Positions 17,172 through 24,925 of a stretch of DNA of 64,000 nucleotides are shown here, piece by piece (position 1 is the first letter of the stretch; each line of letters begins with the position of its first letter). The stretch lies in assembly GCA_014584295.1 (NCBI GenBank), contig JACTNC010000018.1, positions 1-64,000 of the forward strand, read 5' to 3'. The position numbers and the translations under genes were made by a program. Source of the stretch: Verrucomicrobiota bacterium. Its GTDB lineage: Bacteria > Verrucomicrobiota > Verrucomicrobiia > Opitutales > Opitutaceae. A model generated the notes under the pieces. That model had not been told where the DNA came from, did no database searches, and was given only the letters and a program-made list of their open reading frames with translations.

Positions 17172-17430
17172 GCTGAAGGATGGTGCGTTTGATGTGATCG
17201 GGGCTCCGCTCCCCAGGGCGCACGAGACACTTCACGGCCCAAGCGAGTGCGAAGAGGACAATGACGAGAGCGGTTGCCACGATGACGTAGTCGAGGTTAC
17301 CCTGAGGCCCGGCGCCGTGGGTGAGTCCCCGGAGAAAGGTGGGTTGTTGGGCCGAGCAGAGCTCGCATGCCGGCGCGAAGGATGGCAGCGCCGCGATGGC
17401 GAAAGGGATCAGGATCGGGAGGCGTTTCAT
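17152..17430 (-). CDS. Small membrane protein of the cbb3 operon with CxxC motif
   Basis: This 92-residue protein has a signal-like N-terminus (MKRLPILIPFAIAALPSFAPA), then CELCSAQQP, a GLTHGAGPQGNLDYV segment, and one membrane helix (VIVATALVIVLFALAWAVKCLV). Its ATG overlaps the ccoO-P stop as ATGA, indicating tight coupling. The C-x-x-C pair on the outer face could bind copper or act as a redox pair during oxidase assembly. It is not a cytochrome, since no histidine follows the cysteines. The exact family is not recognised with confidence. Confidence 0.65.
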   Translation of the reverse strand: MKRLPILIPFAIAALPSFAPACELCSAQQPTFLRGLTHGAGPQGNLDYVIVATALVIVLFALAWAVKCLVRPGERSPDHIKRTILQHDSYGP

Positions 17431-18434
17431 GGTGCGATTCCGGCCAGGATCTTTGTGACCTCCTCAAGGGGAACTTCGCGAGCCTGGTTGCCCCAGCTTT
17501 TCCGCTCGTGATTGATGATGGAATGGATCTGCGACGGCGTCAGCTTGTTGGTCACACCGATGGGTGGCATTGCGGGATATCCCTCCTTTTCGCGCGAGGT
17601 GTAGCCTTTCATGATGATCGTCAGGATGCGGCTGGGATCATCATCGGTGACGATGGGGCTGCCCTTGAGTGGAGGAAACGCGCCTTTCAGTCCCTCGCCA
17701 TTGGCCTGGTGGCAAGCCTGACAGTTGGCGGCATAGAGGGTGGCTCCGTCGGCAATGCCGGTTCCGGTTCCCGTTGCTGCTGGTGCGGTTTCATTGCCGG
17801 CAGTTCCCGCATAAAGAAAATCCGGTGAGGCAGTGCCATCGGGCAGTGGGGTCTGTTTCAAGGATAGCAGGTATGCCACAAGTTGAAGGGCCTCGGGTCT
17901 GGCCACGACCTGGCGATCCGCCGGGGCGAACGGCGGGGGCACATTGACAACGGTGTCGCCCGGAGCTGCCTGAGATTTCTCCTCAAACAGCCATGGGTAC
18001 GCGGGCATGATCGAAGCAGGTACGACCGAGCGGGGCGCATACAGGTGGAGCAGATGCCAGACGTCACTCGGTTGGCGTGATCCGATGGAGGTCAGGTCGG
18101 GGCCGGTGCGTTCCGTGCCCATCAGCGTGGCGGTGTTGCGCCAAATGTCGGTTCGCCTGATTCCTGCGTAGTCTGCGGCGATGCTCGGTCTGTTCCCCCA
18201 GGTGCGATCCATCGCGATGTTCCGCACCTGCTGCGTGTGGCAGGCGACGCATCCGTTGGCGACGAAGATGGCCTTGCCCTTGAGCGCGTCGCCCGCGAGG
18301 GGTTCGCTTCCCGGCAGCGGCGCATAGCTCAACTGATTGTGCAAGGCGGGAATGATGGCGATGACGACCGTGAGGAAGATAAAGAGGGAGGCGACCGCGC
18401 TGAAGAACAGGCGATGATTGCGATAGAATTTCAT
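17427..18434 (-). CDS. ccoO: Fused CcoO/CcoP-like cytochrome c subunit of cbb3 oxidase
   Basis: This 335-residue protein has one N-terminal membrane helix (LFFSAVASLFIFLTVVIAII). A CcoO (FixO)-type domain follows with haem site CVACHTQQVRN (C62, C65, H66) and Met ligand in ASIMPAYPWLF. After an Ala/Gly/Thr-rich linker near residue 225 comes a second cytochrome c domain with CQACH (about 237-241) and the ligand GYPAMPP. Classical cbb3 oxidases have a one-haem CcoO and a separate two-haem CcoP. Here one CcoP-like haem domain is fused to CcoO, so this complex would carry two rather than three c-haems. It starts one base after the ccoN stop. The ATG at 18434 is the family N-terminus. Confidence 0.88.
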   Translation of the reverse strand: MKFYRNHRLFFSAVASLFIFLTVVIAIIPALHNQLSYAPLPGSEPLAGDALKGKAIFVANGCVACHTQQVRNIAMDRTWGNRPSIAADYAGIRRTDIWRNTATLMGTERTGPDLTSIGSRQPSDVWHLLHLYAPRSVVPASIMPAYPWLFEEKSQAAPGDTVVNVPPPFAPADRQVVARPEALQLVAYLLSLKQTPLPDGTASPDFLYAGTAGNETAPAATGTGTGIADGATLYAANCQACHQANGEGLKGAFPPLKGSPIVTDDDPSRILTIIMKGYTSREKEGYPAMPPIGVTNKLTPSQIHSIINHERKSWGNQAREVPLEEVTKILAGIAP

Positions 18435-18435
18435 G

Positions 18436-20130
18436 TCAGTTTGCCGCTCCTTCCGTGGCTCCCTGTATGGCGACATCGCGGACGCGGCCGGCGATCATCT
18501 TGTACATGTTGTAGGCAAATATCCCATGCGACAGCCACATCAGCGTCCCTCCGATTGCCCGCCAGAGCCAGAAGGGAGCCATGAGGGTGAGGGTATCGAC
18601 GAACGGTACACCATCGAGCCAGGCGATGCCGCGCAGCGTGCCGCCGAGCATGAGCGGGATCGAGTAGAAGAGCAGTCCGATGAGTGCCATCCAGAAATGC
18701 GCGCCGACGGTTGCCTGCGGCGGTTCCCGGCCTGTGAGGCGGGGCACGACTGCGTAGATGGAGGCCCACAGGAGGAACGTGATGATGCCGTACATCGTGA
18801 GATGCGAATGGGCGACAGTGAAGTCGGTGAAGTGCCAGATGAGATTGGTCCACCGGAAGGCTTCCGCCGTTCCCTGCAGGGAGCCGGTGAAATAGAACAC
18901 GACCCCAACCAAGAAGAAGGGCAGGGTGTAACTTCCGCTCAATTTGTGAAAGGCGCCGCGGAAGGTGAGCAGGAAGTTCGCGGTGCCGGCCACAACGGGA
19001 ATCACCATTCCCATGCTCCCGACGATGGCCACCGTCTGGATGGACCACGGAATCGAGCTGAAAACAAAGTGGTGGGTGCCGATCACCGTGTAGAAGAGGA
19101 TCTGCGTCCAGAATGCGAGTATGCCGAGGCTGTAGGAGAAGATCGGGGTATTGAGCTGCTGGGGGAGGAAGTAGTAGGTCAGGCCGAGCAGGTACATCAT
19201 GAACCACATGCCCACACCCTGGTGCATGTAGTAGCCCTGGATGATGGTCTCGCCTAGGCCGTCCTGCCAGAAGGGCAGGTAGGCGACGAGTACGATGGTG
19301 ATGACGAACATGAGCGCGGCCACCATGTACCAGTTTGAGATGTAGATCTCCGAAGTCTGGCGGCGTGCGATCGTCGCGAGGAAGTTCCACAGCGCGATCG
19401 CGATGCCTGCGGCAAAGAGAAGCATGATCGGCCAGACGTATTCGCGGTACTCGCCCCCGCCGTTGTTGATTCCAGCCATCAGTGCAATGCTCCCGAGCAC
19501 CACGGCGGCGTTCATCAGCCCGAACGTCCACCAGCCCGCCTTGAGAGAGGCAAGCTGCACATTGCCGACCCTTGCCACGACGTAGTAGCCCAGTCCGATC
19601 ATGGCGAGCGAGGCCCACCCCCAGAACACCGCGTTGGTGTGCACGGGGCGCAGTCGGCCGAAACTCAACCAGCTCAGGTGGTCTGCATCGGGGACAACAA
19701 ACTTGATGCCGAGGTATTCGCCGATCGTGGTGCCGAAAAGGAGCCAGAGCGTGGCTGCGCCGAGGTACCACAGGATCAGGCGCGCCAGAGGCCGATGAAT
19801 CTCGGGGCGGCGCAAGGCCGCCTTCTTGGCTGGAATAAAGCGAATGGCACCGCTTTGGTCGACATTGCGTATGAGTCCGGAAGACGGCGCCATGGACGGT
19901 TCGCCCGCGGCGGAATGCGGTTCATCGACCGCAAGCATGCCCGCCCCGTTGCTTGAGCCTGAGGCATTGCGTTCGGAGCCTGGCGGCCTTCGGGCTGCGC
20001 CCAGCTTGAGACCGAGAAGCCAGAGGCCCACCGCGAGAGGAATGGCGAGAAGAATGCACGTGATGACTATACCAGGCTGGCCCCACAGGGGTGGTGCGGA
20101 TTGGGCGACAATGGTGGCGGTTGAAAACAT
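18436..20130 (-). CDS. ccoN: cbb3-type cytochrome c oxidase subunit I
   Basis: This 564-residue haem-copper oxidase core carries haem b and Cu ligands in RPVHTN (H164), YYMHQGVGMWFMMY (about 300) and FTDFTVAHSHLTMYG (about 430-442). It is longer than usual CcoN because of an N-terminal extension: one extra membrane helix (about 20-42) plus a Gly/Ser/Ala-rich linker to residue about 100. Such high-affinity oxidases reduce O2 at low oxygen and pump protons. It is the first gene of a four-gene leftward operon (ccoN, fused ccoO-P, 92-aa and 138-aa membrane proteins). No ccoQ, ccoG, ccoH, ccoI or ccoS is in the window, and no FNR box is evident upstream. Confidence 0.93.
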   Translation of the reverse strand: MFSTATIVAQSAPPLWGQPGIVITCILLAIPLAVGLWLLGLKLGAARRPPGSERNASGSSNGAGMLAVDEPHSAAGEPSMAPSSGLIRNVDQSGAIRFIPAKKAALRRPEIHRPLARLILWYLGAATLWLLFGTTIGEYLGIKFVVPDADHLSWLSFGRLRPVHTNAVFWGWASLAMIGLGYYVVARVGNVQLASLKAGWWTFGLMNAAVVLGSIALMAGINNGGGEYREYVWPIMLLFAAGIAIALWNFLATIARRQTSEIYISNWYMVAALMFVITIVLVAYLPFWQDGLGETIIQGYYMHQGVGMWFMMYLLGLTYYFLPQQLNTPIFSYSLGILAFWTQILFYTVIGTHHFVFSSIPWSIQTVAIVGSMGMVIPVVAGTANFLLTFRGAFHKLSGSYTLPFFLVGVVFYFTGSLQGTAEAFRWTNLIWHFTDFTVAHSHLTMYGIITFLLWASIYAVVPRLTGREPPQATVGAHFWMALIGLLFYSIPLMLGGTLRGIAWLDGVPFVDTLTLMAPFWLWRAIGGTLMWLSHGIFAYNMYKMIAGRVRDVAIQGATEGAAN

Positions 20131-20227
20131 GGAGAAAGGCGCGTCTTGGTTTGCAGGTGCGGAGGCACCGCCGGATCAGGTGGATGAATTTGAGACTGGA
20201 GAGATAAAATCGGATAGGCGCATCCAA

Positions 20228-20686
20228 TTATTGCTCACGATTCGTGCTCGACTTTGATTTCCTTGAAGACTCTGCCGTGCGCGACACCGTGGTCCGCTTG
20301 TTGGGAGCCGCGGATTCCGCGAGGCGTTCCAGGAGAAAGGCTCGCAAGGCGACCACATTGTTGTGTTCGGTGTCACGGGAGCTGAAGAGCAGGGTGACAC
20401 GGCCCTTTGCTGCCGCGTCCAGAATGGGTTGCCAGGCCTCGCGATTCGCTTCGAGTTCGAGTCGATAACGCCTCTGAAACTCCTCCCATCGCGGGACCTG
20501 ATGGCTGAACCACTGGCGGAGCGGGGTGCTGGGCGCCGCCTCGCGCATCCATCCGTCCAGCCGGGCTGATTCCTTGCGAAGTCCGCGAGGCCATAGCCGC
20601 TCGGCCAGCAGGCGGCATCCGTCATCGGGGGAGGGAGCCTCGTACACGCGCTTGATGGAGAGATTGGCGATGGATGTCGTTTTCAT
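20228..20686 (-). CDS. DUF488 (YeaO-like) family protein
   Basis: The product has 152 residues. The family landmarks are IKRVYEAPSPDDGCRLLAERLWPRGL near the N-terminus, W-(F)SH...W..F..RY in the middle, and VTLLFSSRDTEHNNVVALRAFLLERL near residue 110-135. Biochemical function of this family is not established. The start at 20686 (MKTTSIANLSIKRVY) matches the family N-terminus and leaves 40 nt to the upstream MarR gene, so the two are probably one transcript. The basic, Ser-rich tail (TVSRTAESSRKSKSS) looks unstructured. Confidence 0.8.
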   Translation of the reverse strand: MKTTSIANLSIKRVYEAPSPDDGCRLLAERLWPRGLRKESARLDGWMREAAPSTPLRQWFSHQVPRWEEFQRRYRLELEANREAWQPILDAAAKGRVTLLFSSRDTEHNNVVALRAFLLERLAESAAPNKRTTVSRTAESSRKSKSSTNREQ

Positions 20687-20726
20687 AGCTGAGGGAGGGT
20701 GCGCTCCGGCTTCAATAGGCTGCGGG

Positions 20727-21212
20727 TCAGTCCTCAATTTCGGGCATCGAGCAAGGCGGGCTCGAATATCTTGTCTTTGCAGGGATGCGTGAGGCCGCCT
20801 TCTGGATCAGGGATGCAAGTTGCGGACCGCACACGCGAAGTTCATTGCGATGGGCTTCATAGAGCTTGGAGAGCACCCGTATGCCCTTTGGCGTGAGGGA
20901 TACATGTACGCGACGCCGGTCCTCGCGCGAGGGGGTGCGTTTTCCCAGCTTCATCGCCTCAAGCCTGTCCACGAGCCCGACAGCACTGTGATGGGTGATC
21001 TGCATGCGTTCGGCGAGTTCCCCCACGGTGACCCAGTCGCGACCTGGAAATCCCTGGATCACAAGCAGCGACTGGTACTGCTGGGGCGTCACGCCATGCG
21101 CACGGGCCGCCTGGGCGCTGAAACTGAGGAACCTCCTGAGTGCATAGCGGAAAGCGGCGAGGGTTTCGAAGTCACCCTTGCTCAGGGCGACAGGCTTCGT
21201 GGGAGAAAGCAT
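20727..21212 (-). CDS. MarR-family transcriptional regulator
   Basis: This 161-residue winged-helix protein shows HGVTPQQYQSLLVIQG, the recognition helix region VTVGELAERMQITHHSAVGLVDRLEAM, and the wing REDRRRVHVSLTPKG, all diagnostic of MarR. The frame continues upstream to 21326, but the family N-terminus begins at MLSPTKPVAL (21212). It lies upstream of the DUF488 gene and divergent from the PLP-lyase operon at 21467, with about 250 nt between. It could regulate either or both. The effector is unknown; MarR proteins often sense oxidants or aromatic acids. Confidence 0.87.
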   Translation of the reverse strand: MLSPTKPVALSKGDFETLAAFRYALRRFLSFSAQAARAHGVTPQQYQSLLVIQGFPGRDWVTVGELAERMQITHHSAVGLVDRLEAMKLGKRTPSREDRRRVHVSLTPKGIRVLSKLYEAHRNELRVCGPQLASLIQKAASRIPAKTRYSSPPCSMPEIED

Positions 21213-21466
21213 GGTGCGTTGGTTGGTATCGGTCTCGGCGCGAAGGAGGATTTCAATTGCATCGTAATACGATATATCTATGACGCAACTGAAAACATCG
21301 TACCAGTCCCAAAGGCTGCTTCCCATGATCCATTCACCACGGACCTCCGAATTTGCGGCGAAAGCGCCCCGGCCTGAAAGGCACTCGGCAGGGTGCGCTT
21401 CTGGAATACTGACTGCGCGGAGTTGAGGCTCGCCCGGAGGCTTTGTTGCAGATTTCCATGGTTGTC

Positions 21467-22651
21467 ATGAAAAGACGTCCCCATCTGAACACCCAGTGTG
21501 CACGGGCAGGTTCCGTGTCGCATCGTCCGGGTGCGAATGAACCCGTTCAGCCCGCCATTGTGCAAAGCGCCATTTTTGATCTGGGCGGCACGGAGGATGC
21601 CGAGGCGATTTTCTCCGGGGCACGTCAGGGATACGCCTACACGCGATTTGGGAATCCGACCGTGGAGGACCTGGGCCGGGTGCTGGCCGGACTGGAGGGA
21701 GGCGCGGGCGCGTTGGTGACGAGTTCCGGGAATGCGGCGACGCTTTGCGCGGTGACGGCTGCGCTGCATGGACGAGCGGGGCCGGTCCTCACTCCTCCGG
21801 ACATTTATGGCGGGAGCTTTGAGCTGCTGCGCATTTTGAACGAAGTATACCGCCTTCCGATCGAGACGGTTGATCCGTCGGATTCATCGGCGTGGAAGGC
21901 CGCGGTTGGTCGGGCCGGAGTGGTTCTGGTGGAAACGCCTTCGAATCCCGTGATGCGCCTGATTGATCTGGCTGAGACCATCGGGTTTGCGCGGGCGGCA
22001 GGTGTTCCCGTGATCGTGGACAACACGGTCGCCACGCCCTTGATCCAGCGTCCCCTCGCACTGGGCGCGGATTGGGTGGTTCATTCAACGACGAAGTATC
22101 TCAATGGTCATGGTGACCTGATCGGCGGCTGCCTCATCGCGCGGGAGCCACTGACAAAACTGCACCGCGCCATTCATAAGAACCTTGGGGGAACCGTGAA
22201 TGCCTTTGAAGCCTGGCTGACGCTGCGCGGGCTTCGCACGCTTGCGCTGCGGATGGAGGCCCACAATCGGAATGCACAGGCGATTGCGGACTGGCTTTCA
22301 GGCAGACCGGAGGTTTCCGCGGTTCATTATCCGGGACTTGCTTCGCATCCCCAGGCCGAGTTGTTCCGGCGCCAGATGAGCTCGGGAGGCGGGTTGCTGT
22401 CGTTCGAATTGTCGGGCGGTGCCGCGGCTGCAGCGCAATTCATCGACCGTTTGCAGCTCATTGTTCATGCGGTGAGCCTCGGGGGACCTGAGACCCTGGT
22501 CACGCTTCCCGCCCGATCCAGTCATCGAGGCATGACTCCCGACGCAAGGCGCCGCGCAGGAGTCGCGGATGGATTGGTTCGGCTCTCCGCGGGACTTGAG
22601 TGCATCGATGACTTGCTGGAGGACATGAGTCAGGCTATTGTGGGGCGTTGA
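21467..22651 (+). CDS. Cys/Met metabolism PLP-dependent enzyme (gamma-synthase/lyase family)
   Basis: This 394-residue fold-type I PLP enzyme carries YAYTRFGNPTVEDLG (56-70), TSSGNAA (86-92), a phosphate-side GAGALV, D185 in VIVDNTVATP, and the PLP lysine K210 in HSTTKYLNGHGD. This is the CGS/MGL/O-acetylhomoserine sulfhydrylase family, which makes or breaks C-S bonds in cystathionine, homocysteine or methionine. The exact reaction cannot be decided by eye. I looked for a SAM riboswitch upstream and saw none. It is first in a three-gene operon with a small zinc-ribbon protein (4-nt gap) and a GST-like protein. Confidence 0.88.
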   Translation: MKRRPHLNTQCARAGSVSHRPGANEPVQPAIVQSAIFDLGGTEDAEAIFSGARQGYAYTRFGNPTVEDLGRVLAGLEGGAGALVTSSGNAATLCAVTAALHGRAGPVLTPPDIYGGSFELLRILNEVYRLPIETVDPSDSSAWKAAVGRAGVVLVETPSNPVMRLIDLAETIGFARAAGVPVIVDNTVATPLIQRPLALGADWVVHSTTKYLNGHGDLIGGCLIAREPLTKLHRAIHKNLGGTVNAFEAWLTLRGLRTLALRMEAHNRNAQAIADWLSGRPEVSAVHYPGLASHPQAELFRRQMSSGGGLLSFELSGGAAAAAQFIDRLQLIVHAVSLGGPETLVTLPARSSHRGMTPDARRRAGVADGLVRLSAGLECIDDLLEDMSQAIVGR

Positions 22652-22655
22652 GTCC

Positions 22656-22889
22656 ATGAACGTGGCAAGGAACATTCCGGTCTGTCGGAATCGATCGCCC
22701 TCGGCAGCGCCGCCGATCCGGGAGGATGTTGTTTGCGAACGATGCGGGGTGTACGGCGCCTATGCGTGGGAAGGGGCGACACTGTGCCTGCAATGCACGA
22801 TTGAGCAGGGTTCGTGTTGTCCAGAATTTGGCGAAGATCCCGAGACAACCGAATCTGTGACCCAACCTGCGAAACTCGATTGTTCATGA
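22656..22889 (+). CDS. Small zinc-ribbon-like protein
   Basis: This 77-residue protein has two C-x-x-C knuckles, CERC (27-30) and CLQC (44-47), spaced as in a treble-clef or zinc-ribbon, plus C54-C55. Flanking regions are low in order. It lies 4 nt after the PLP enzyme gene and overlaps the GST-like gene as ATGA, so all three are co-translated. Function is unknown. It may be a metal-binding or thiol-handling partner of its neighbours. Confidence 0.7.
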   Translation: MNVARNIPVCRNRSPSAAPPIREDVVCERCGVYGAYAWEGATLCLQCTIEQGSCCPEFGEDPETTESVTQPAKLDCS

Positions 22890-23563
22890 AAACCGTACTC
22901 TATCAGGTTCCCTACAGTCCCTACTGCATTGCCATCGCTGAGGCACTCGACGCGGCGGGAGTATCCTACCGCTCGGTGCTTGCACCGCTGCACCGCCGTG
23001 ATCCATTGATCCGGATTGCGCAGGGTCGGTATTATCAGGTGCCTCTTCTGGTCCATGGAAAACAGGTTATATTTGACGGGTCCGCGGAGGGATTAGATGT
23101 CGCCCGGCATATCGACCGGGAATTCTGGGGAGGAGGGCTTTTCCCCGCCGAGCACGAGGGCATGCAACGGATCCTGATCCCGCATATCGAAAACGACGTG
23201 GAGGCGGTCACCTTTCGCCTGACTGATCCGCTTCGCATTCCCCGGATCAAGGACCTTGTCGAAAGGACGGAGGCGATCCGATTCAAGGAACGACGGTTTG
23301 GTCGTGGATGCCTTGATGCGTGGCGCAAGGAGGCACCCGCCCTGAGGAAAAAAACCTTCGAACTGCTCGAGCCGTTTGACCTCATCCTGCGCGGGTCCGA
23401 CTTCATTTTTGGAAAGCAGCCGGTCTACTCCGACTATGCGCTTTCCGGAATTATCGGCGCCCTTACCTTCGGGGGACATGTCAGGCTGCCCCAGGGATTG
23501 AAGTCCCTTGAACGGTGGCGCCGAGATCTGAAGCGGTGGCAGGTCTGCACGGCCATCAGGTGA
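22886..23563 (+). CDS. Glutathione S-transferase-like protein
   Basis: This 225-residue protein has a thioredoxin-like N-domain (VLYQVPYSPYCIAIAEALDAAGVSYRSV, residues 3-31) with S-P-Y-C at the usual active-site position, the cis-Pro segment YYQVPLLVHGKQVIFDGSAEG, and an all-helical C-domain. It starts inside the stop of the zinc-ribbon gene (ATGA at 22886). Whether glutathione is its thiol is unknown, since many bacteria of this phylum use other thiols. The operon with a C-S lyase suggests a role in sulfur or thiol-adduct metabolism (inference). Confidence 0.75.
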   Translation: MKTVLYQVPYSPYCIAIAEALDAAGVSYRSVLAPLHRRDPLIRIAQGRYYQVPLLVHGKQVIFDGSAEGLDVARHIDREFWGGGLFPAEHEGMQRILIPHIENDVEAVTFRLTDPLRIPRIKDLVERTEAIRFKERRFGRGCLDAWRKEAPALRKKTFELLEPFDLILRGSDFIFGKQPVYSDYALSGIIGALTFGGHVRLPQGLKSLERWRRDLKRWQVCTAIR

Positions 23564-23581
23564 TCCGTTCCCGCAGTGTTA

Positions 23582-23611
23582 TGAAAACTAGTCTCCGGTT
23601 GCAAACCGGAG
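23582..23611 (-). terminator. Rho-independent terminator of the efflux operon
   Basis: On the minus strand CTCCGGTT and AACCGGAG pair around a 3-nt loop (23593-23611) and are followed by ACTAGTTTT. The hairpin lies in the last codons of the outer-membrane-factor gene and the T-run follows its TAG stop. It separates this operon from the convergent GST-like gene, which ends 24 nt away. Confidence 0.55.
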
Positions 23612-24925
23612 GGCGTACTGGGCGAGATTGTAGTCTGCTATCGTGACCAGGTAGTCGCGCCGAGTGCGTGCCAGTTCATCTTCAGCCTCAAGATCCTCAA
23701 AGGCGGCGCCCACGCCGGTTTCGAGACGATCACGCGACAGGCGTGCGGTTTGATCCGCGGCCTCGAGCGCCTTCCTGGCAAGTTCAACCTGTTTCGCCAG
23801 CGAATGCAGGCGTGCATGGCTTTCCACAACCTGGCGACGGATAGCATCGCGCACTTTTTCACGCTCGAATTCCACCTGCTTCTCCCGGGACAACATTTCT
23901 CTTTGCCGATTCCGGTCGAGCAAGCCTCCGGGGCCGATTCTCCAACTGACGCCGAAACTCATGTCACTGCTCATGTCGAAATCTCTGGTCAGGGTTGAGC
24001 CTGAGGGCCCGCCGCCAAGTCCGCCGATTGAGACCTGTGCACCCAGGGTTGGGATCAGAGGACCCTGGGTGGCGGCACGACGATTCAGGCGGGCGCCTGC
24101 CAGCCGGGCGGCCGATTCGTCCATCTCAGGACGGCTTGCGAGGGCACGGGCAATTCTTTCCCCGAGATCATCGCCCGGGATTTCGAGCGACATCGGTGCG
24201 AGCGTGCTGTCATCGGGAGTCAGATCCACGGACGGATCGAGACGAAGAATCTCCGCGAGCCTGGCCGCTGCGACGCGCTGGTCGGTGCGCACCCGGAGGA
24301 GGGTAAGTTCCGCCCGTTCGTGTGCAGCCCGGGCGCGGGCGGCATCGCCCTTGAAACTCAGGCCAGCATCAACGGAGACTCCGATCTGCTCTGCATGTTC
24401 GCCTGCAATGCGAGCGGCTTCCTCCGAGGCGATGACCGCCGCGCGTGCACGAACCAGTTCAAAGTAGCCCGCGGCGGCCCGAAAGGTTGCCTCTCGCTGG
24501 CGTCCTGCAAGGGCGGCCTCATTGGATTTCACAACCTGCTTTGCAACGAGGTTCTGGAAGTAAGTCTCCCCCAGATCGAGCTGCGCGTTCAACGCAAGGC
24601 CGGCGGAAAGCGATTGCTTGTCTGCATCAAGGATGCGCCCGCCCGCATCCTGAACATTCTCCTCATGCCGTCGGATGACGATTGAAGGTGCGACCCAGGG
24701 AAAGAAACGGGCGCGGGCGGCATCGCCGGCGGCCCGGGCCTCGTTCACCCTTTCACGGGCGATTTCAACATCGAGATTTTTTGCACCGGCGAGCCGAAGG
24801 GCAGTTGCCAGATCGATCGATTGAGGGTCGGTGGCGAAAAGCCGACTCACAACGGAAATCGTCAGAGCGACTGCCAACGCCATCCTGTTTGCTCTCATTC
24901 GAAATTGCAGGTTGGCACCGTTCAT
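23588..24925 (-). CDS. TolC-family outer membrane efflux protein
   Basis: This 445-residue protein has a signal peptide (RMALAVALTISVVSRLFA) and the two repeated helical halves of outer-membrane efflux proteins. Visible features are DLATALRLAGAKNLDVEIARERVNEARAAG, long Ala/Arg/Glu-rich coiled segments at about 130-220 and 340-420, and LETGVGAAFEDLEAEDELARTRRDYLVTIADYNLAQYALRFATG at the end. It starts as ATGA over the adaptor stop. It is the third gene of the pump-adaptor-channel operon and forms the exit duct. Confidence 0.88.
   Translation of the reverse strand: MNGANLQFRMRANRMALAVALTISVVSRLFATDPQSIDLATALRLAGAKNLDVEIARERVNEARAAGDAARARFFPWVAPSIVIRRHEENVQDAGGRILDADKQSLSAGLALNAQLDLGETYFQNLVAKQVVKSNEAALAGRQREATFRAAAGYFELVRARAAVIASEEAARIAGEHAEQIGVSVDAGLSFKGDAARARAAHERAELTLLRVRTDQRVAAARLAEILRLDPSVDLTPDDSTLAPMSLEIPGDDLGERIARALASRPEMDESAARLAGARLNRRAATQGPLIPTLGAQVSIGGLGGGPSGSTLTRDFDMSSDMSFGVSWRIGPGGLLDRNRQREMLSREKQVEFEREKVRDAIRRQVVESHARLHSLAKQVELARKALEAADQTARLSRDRLETGVGAAFEDLEAEDELARTRRDYLVTIADYNLAQYALRFATGD

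Noticed and set aside
18431..19771. 446-codon open frame overlapping ccoN on the same strand
   Set aside because: His/Arg-rich shadow frame of ccoN, which has all haem ligands.
21213..21466. SAM or SAH riboswitch upstream of the PLP C-S enzyme
   Set aside because: None of the conserved motifs of these riboswitches could be found by eye.
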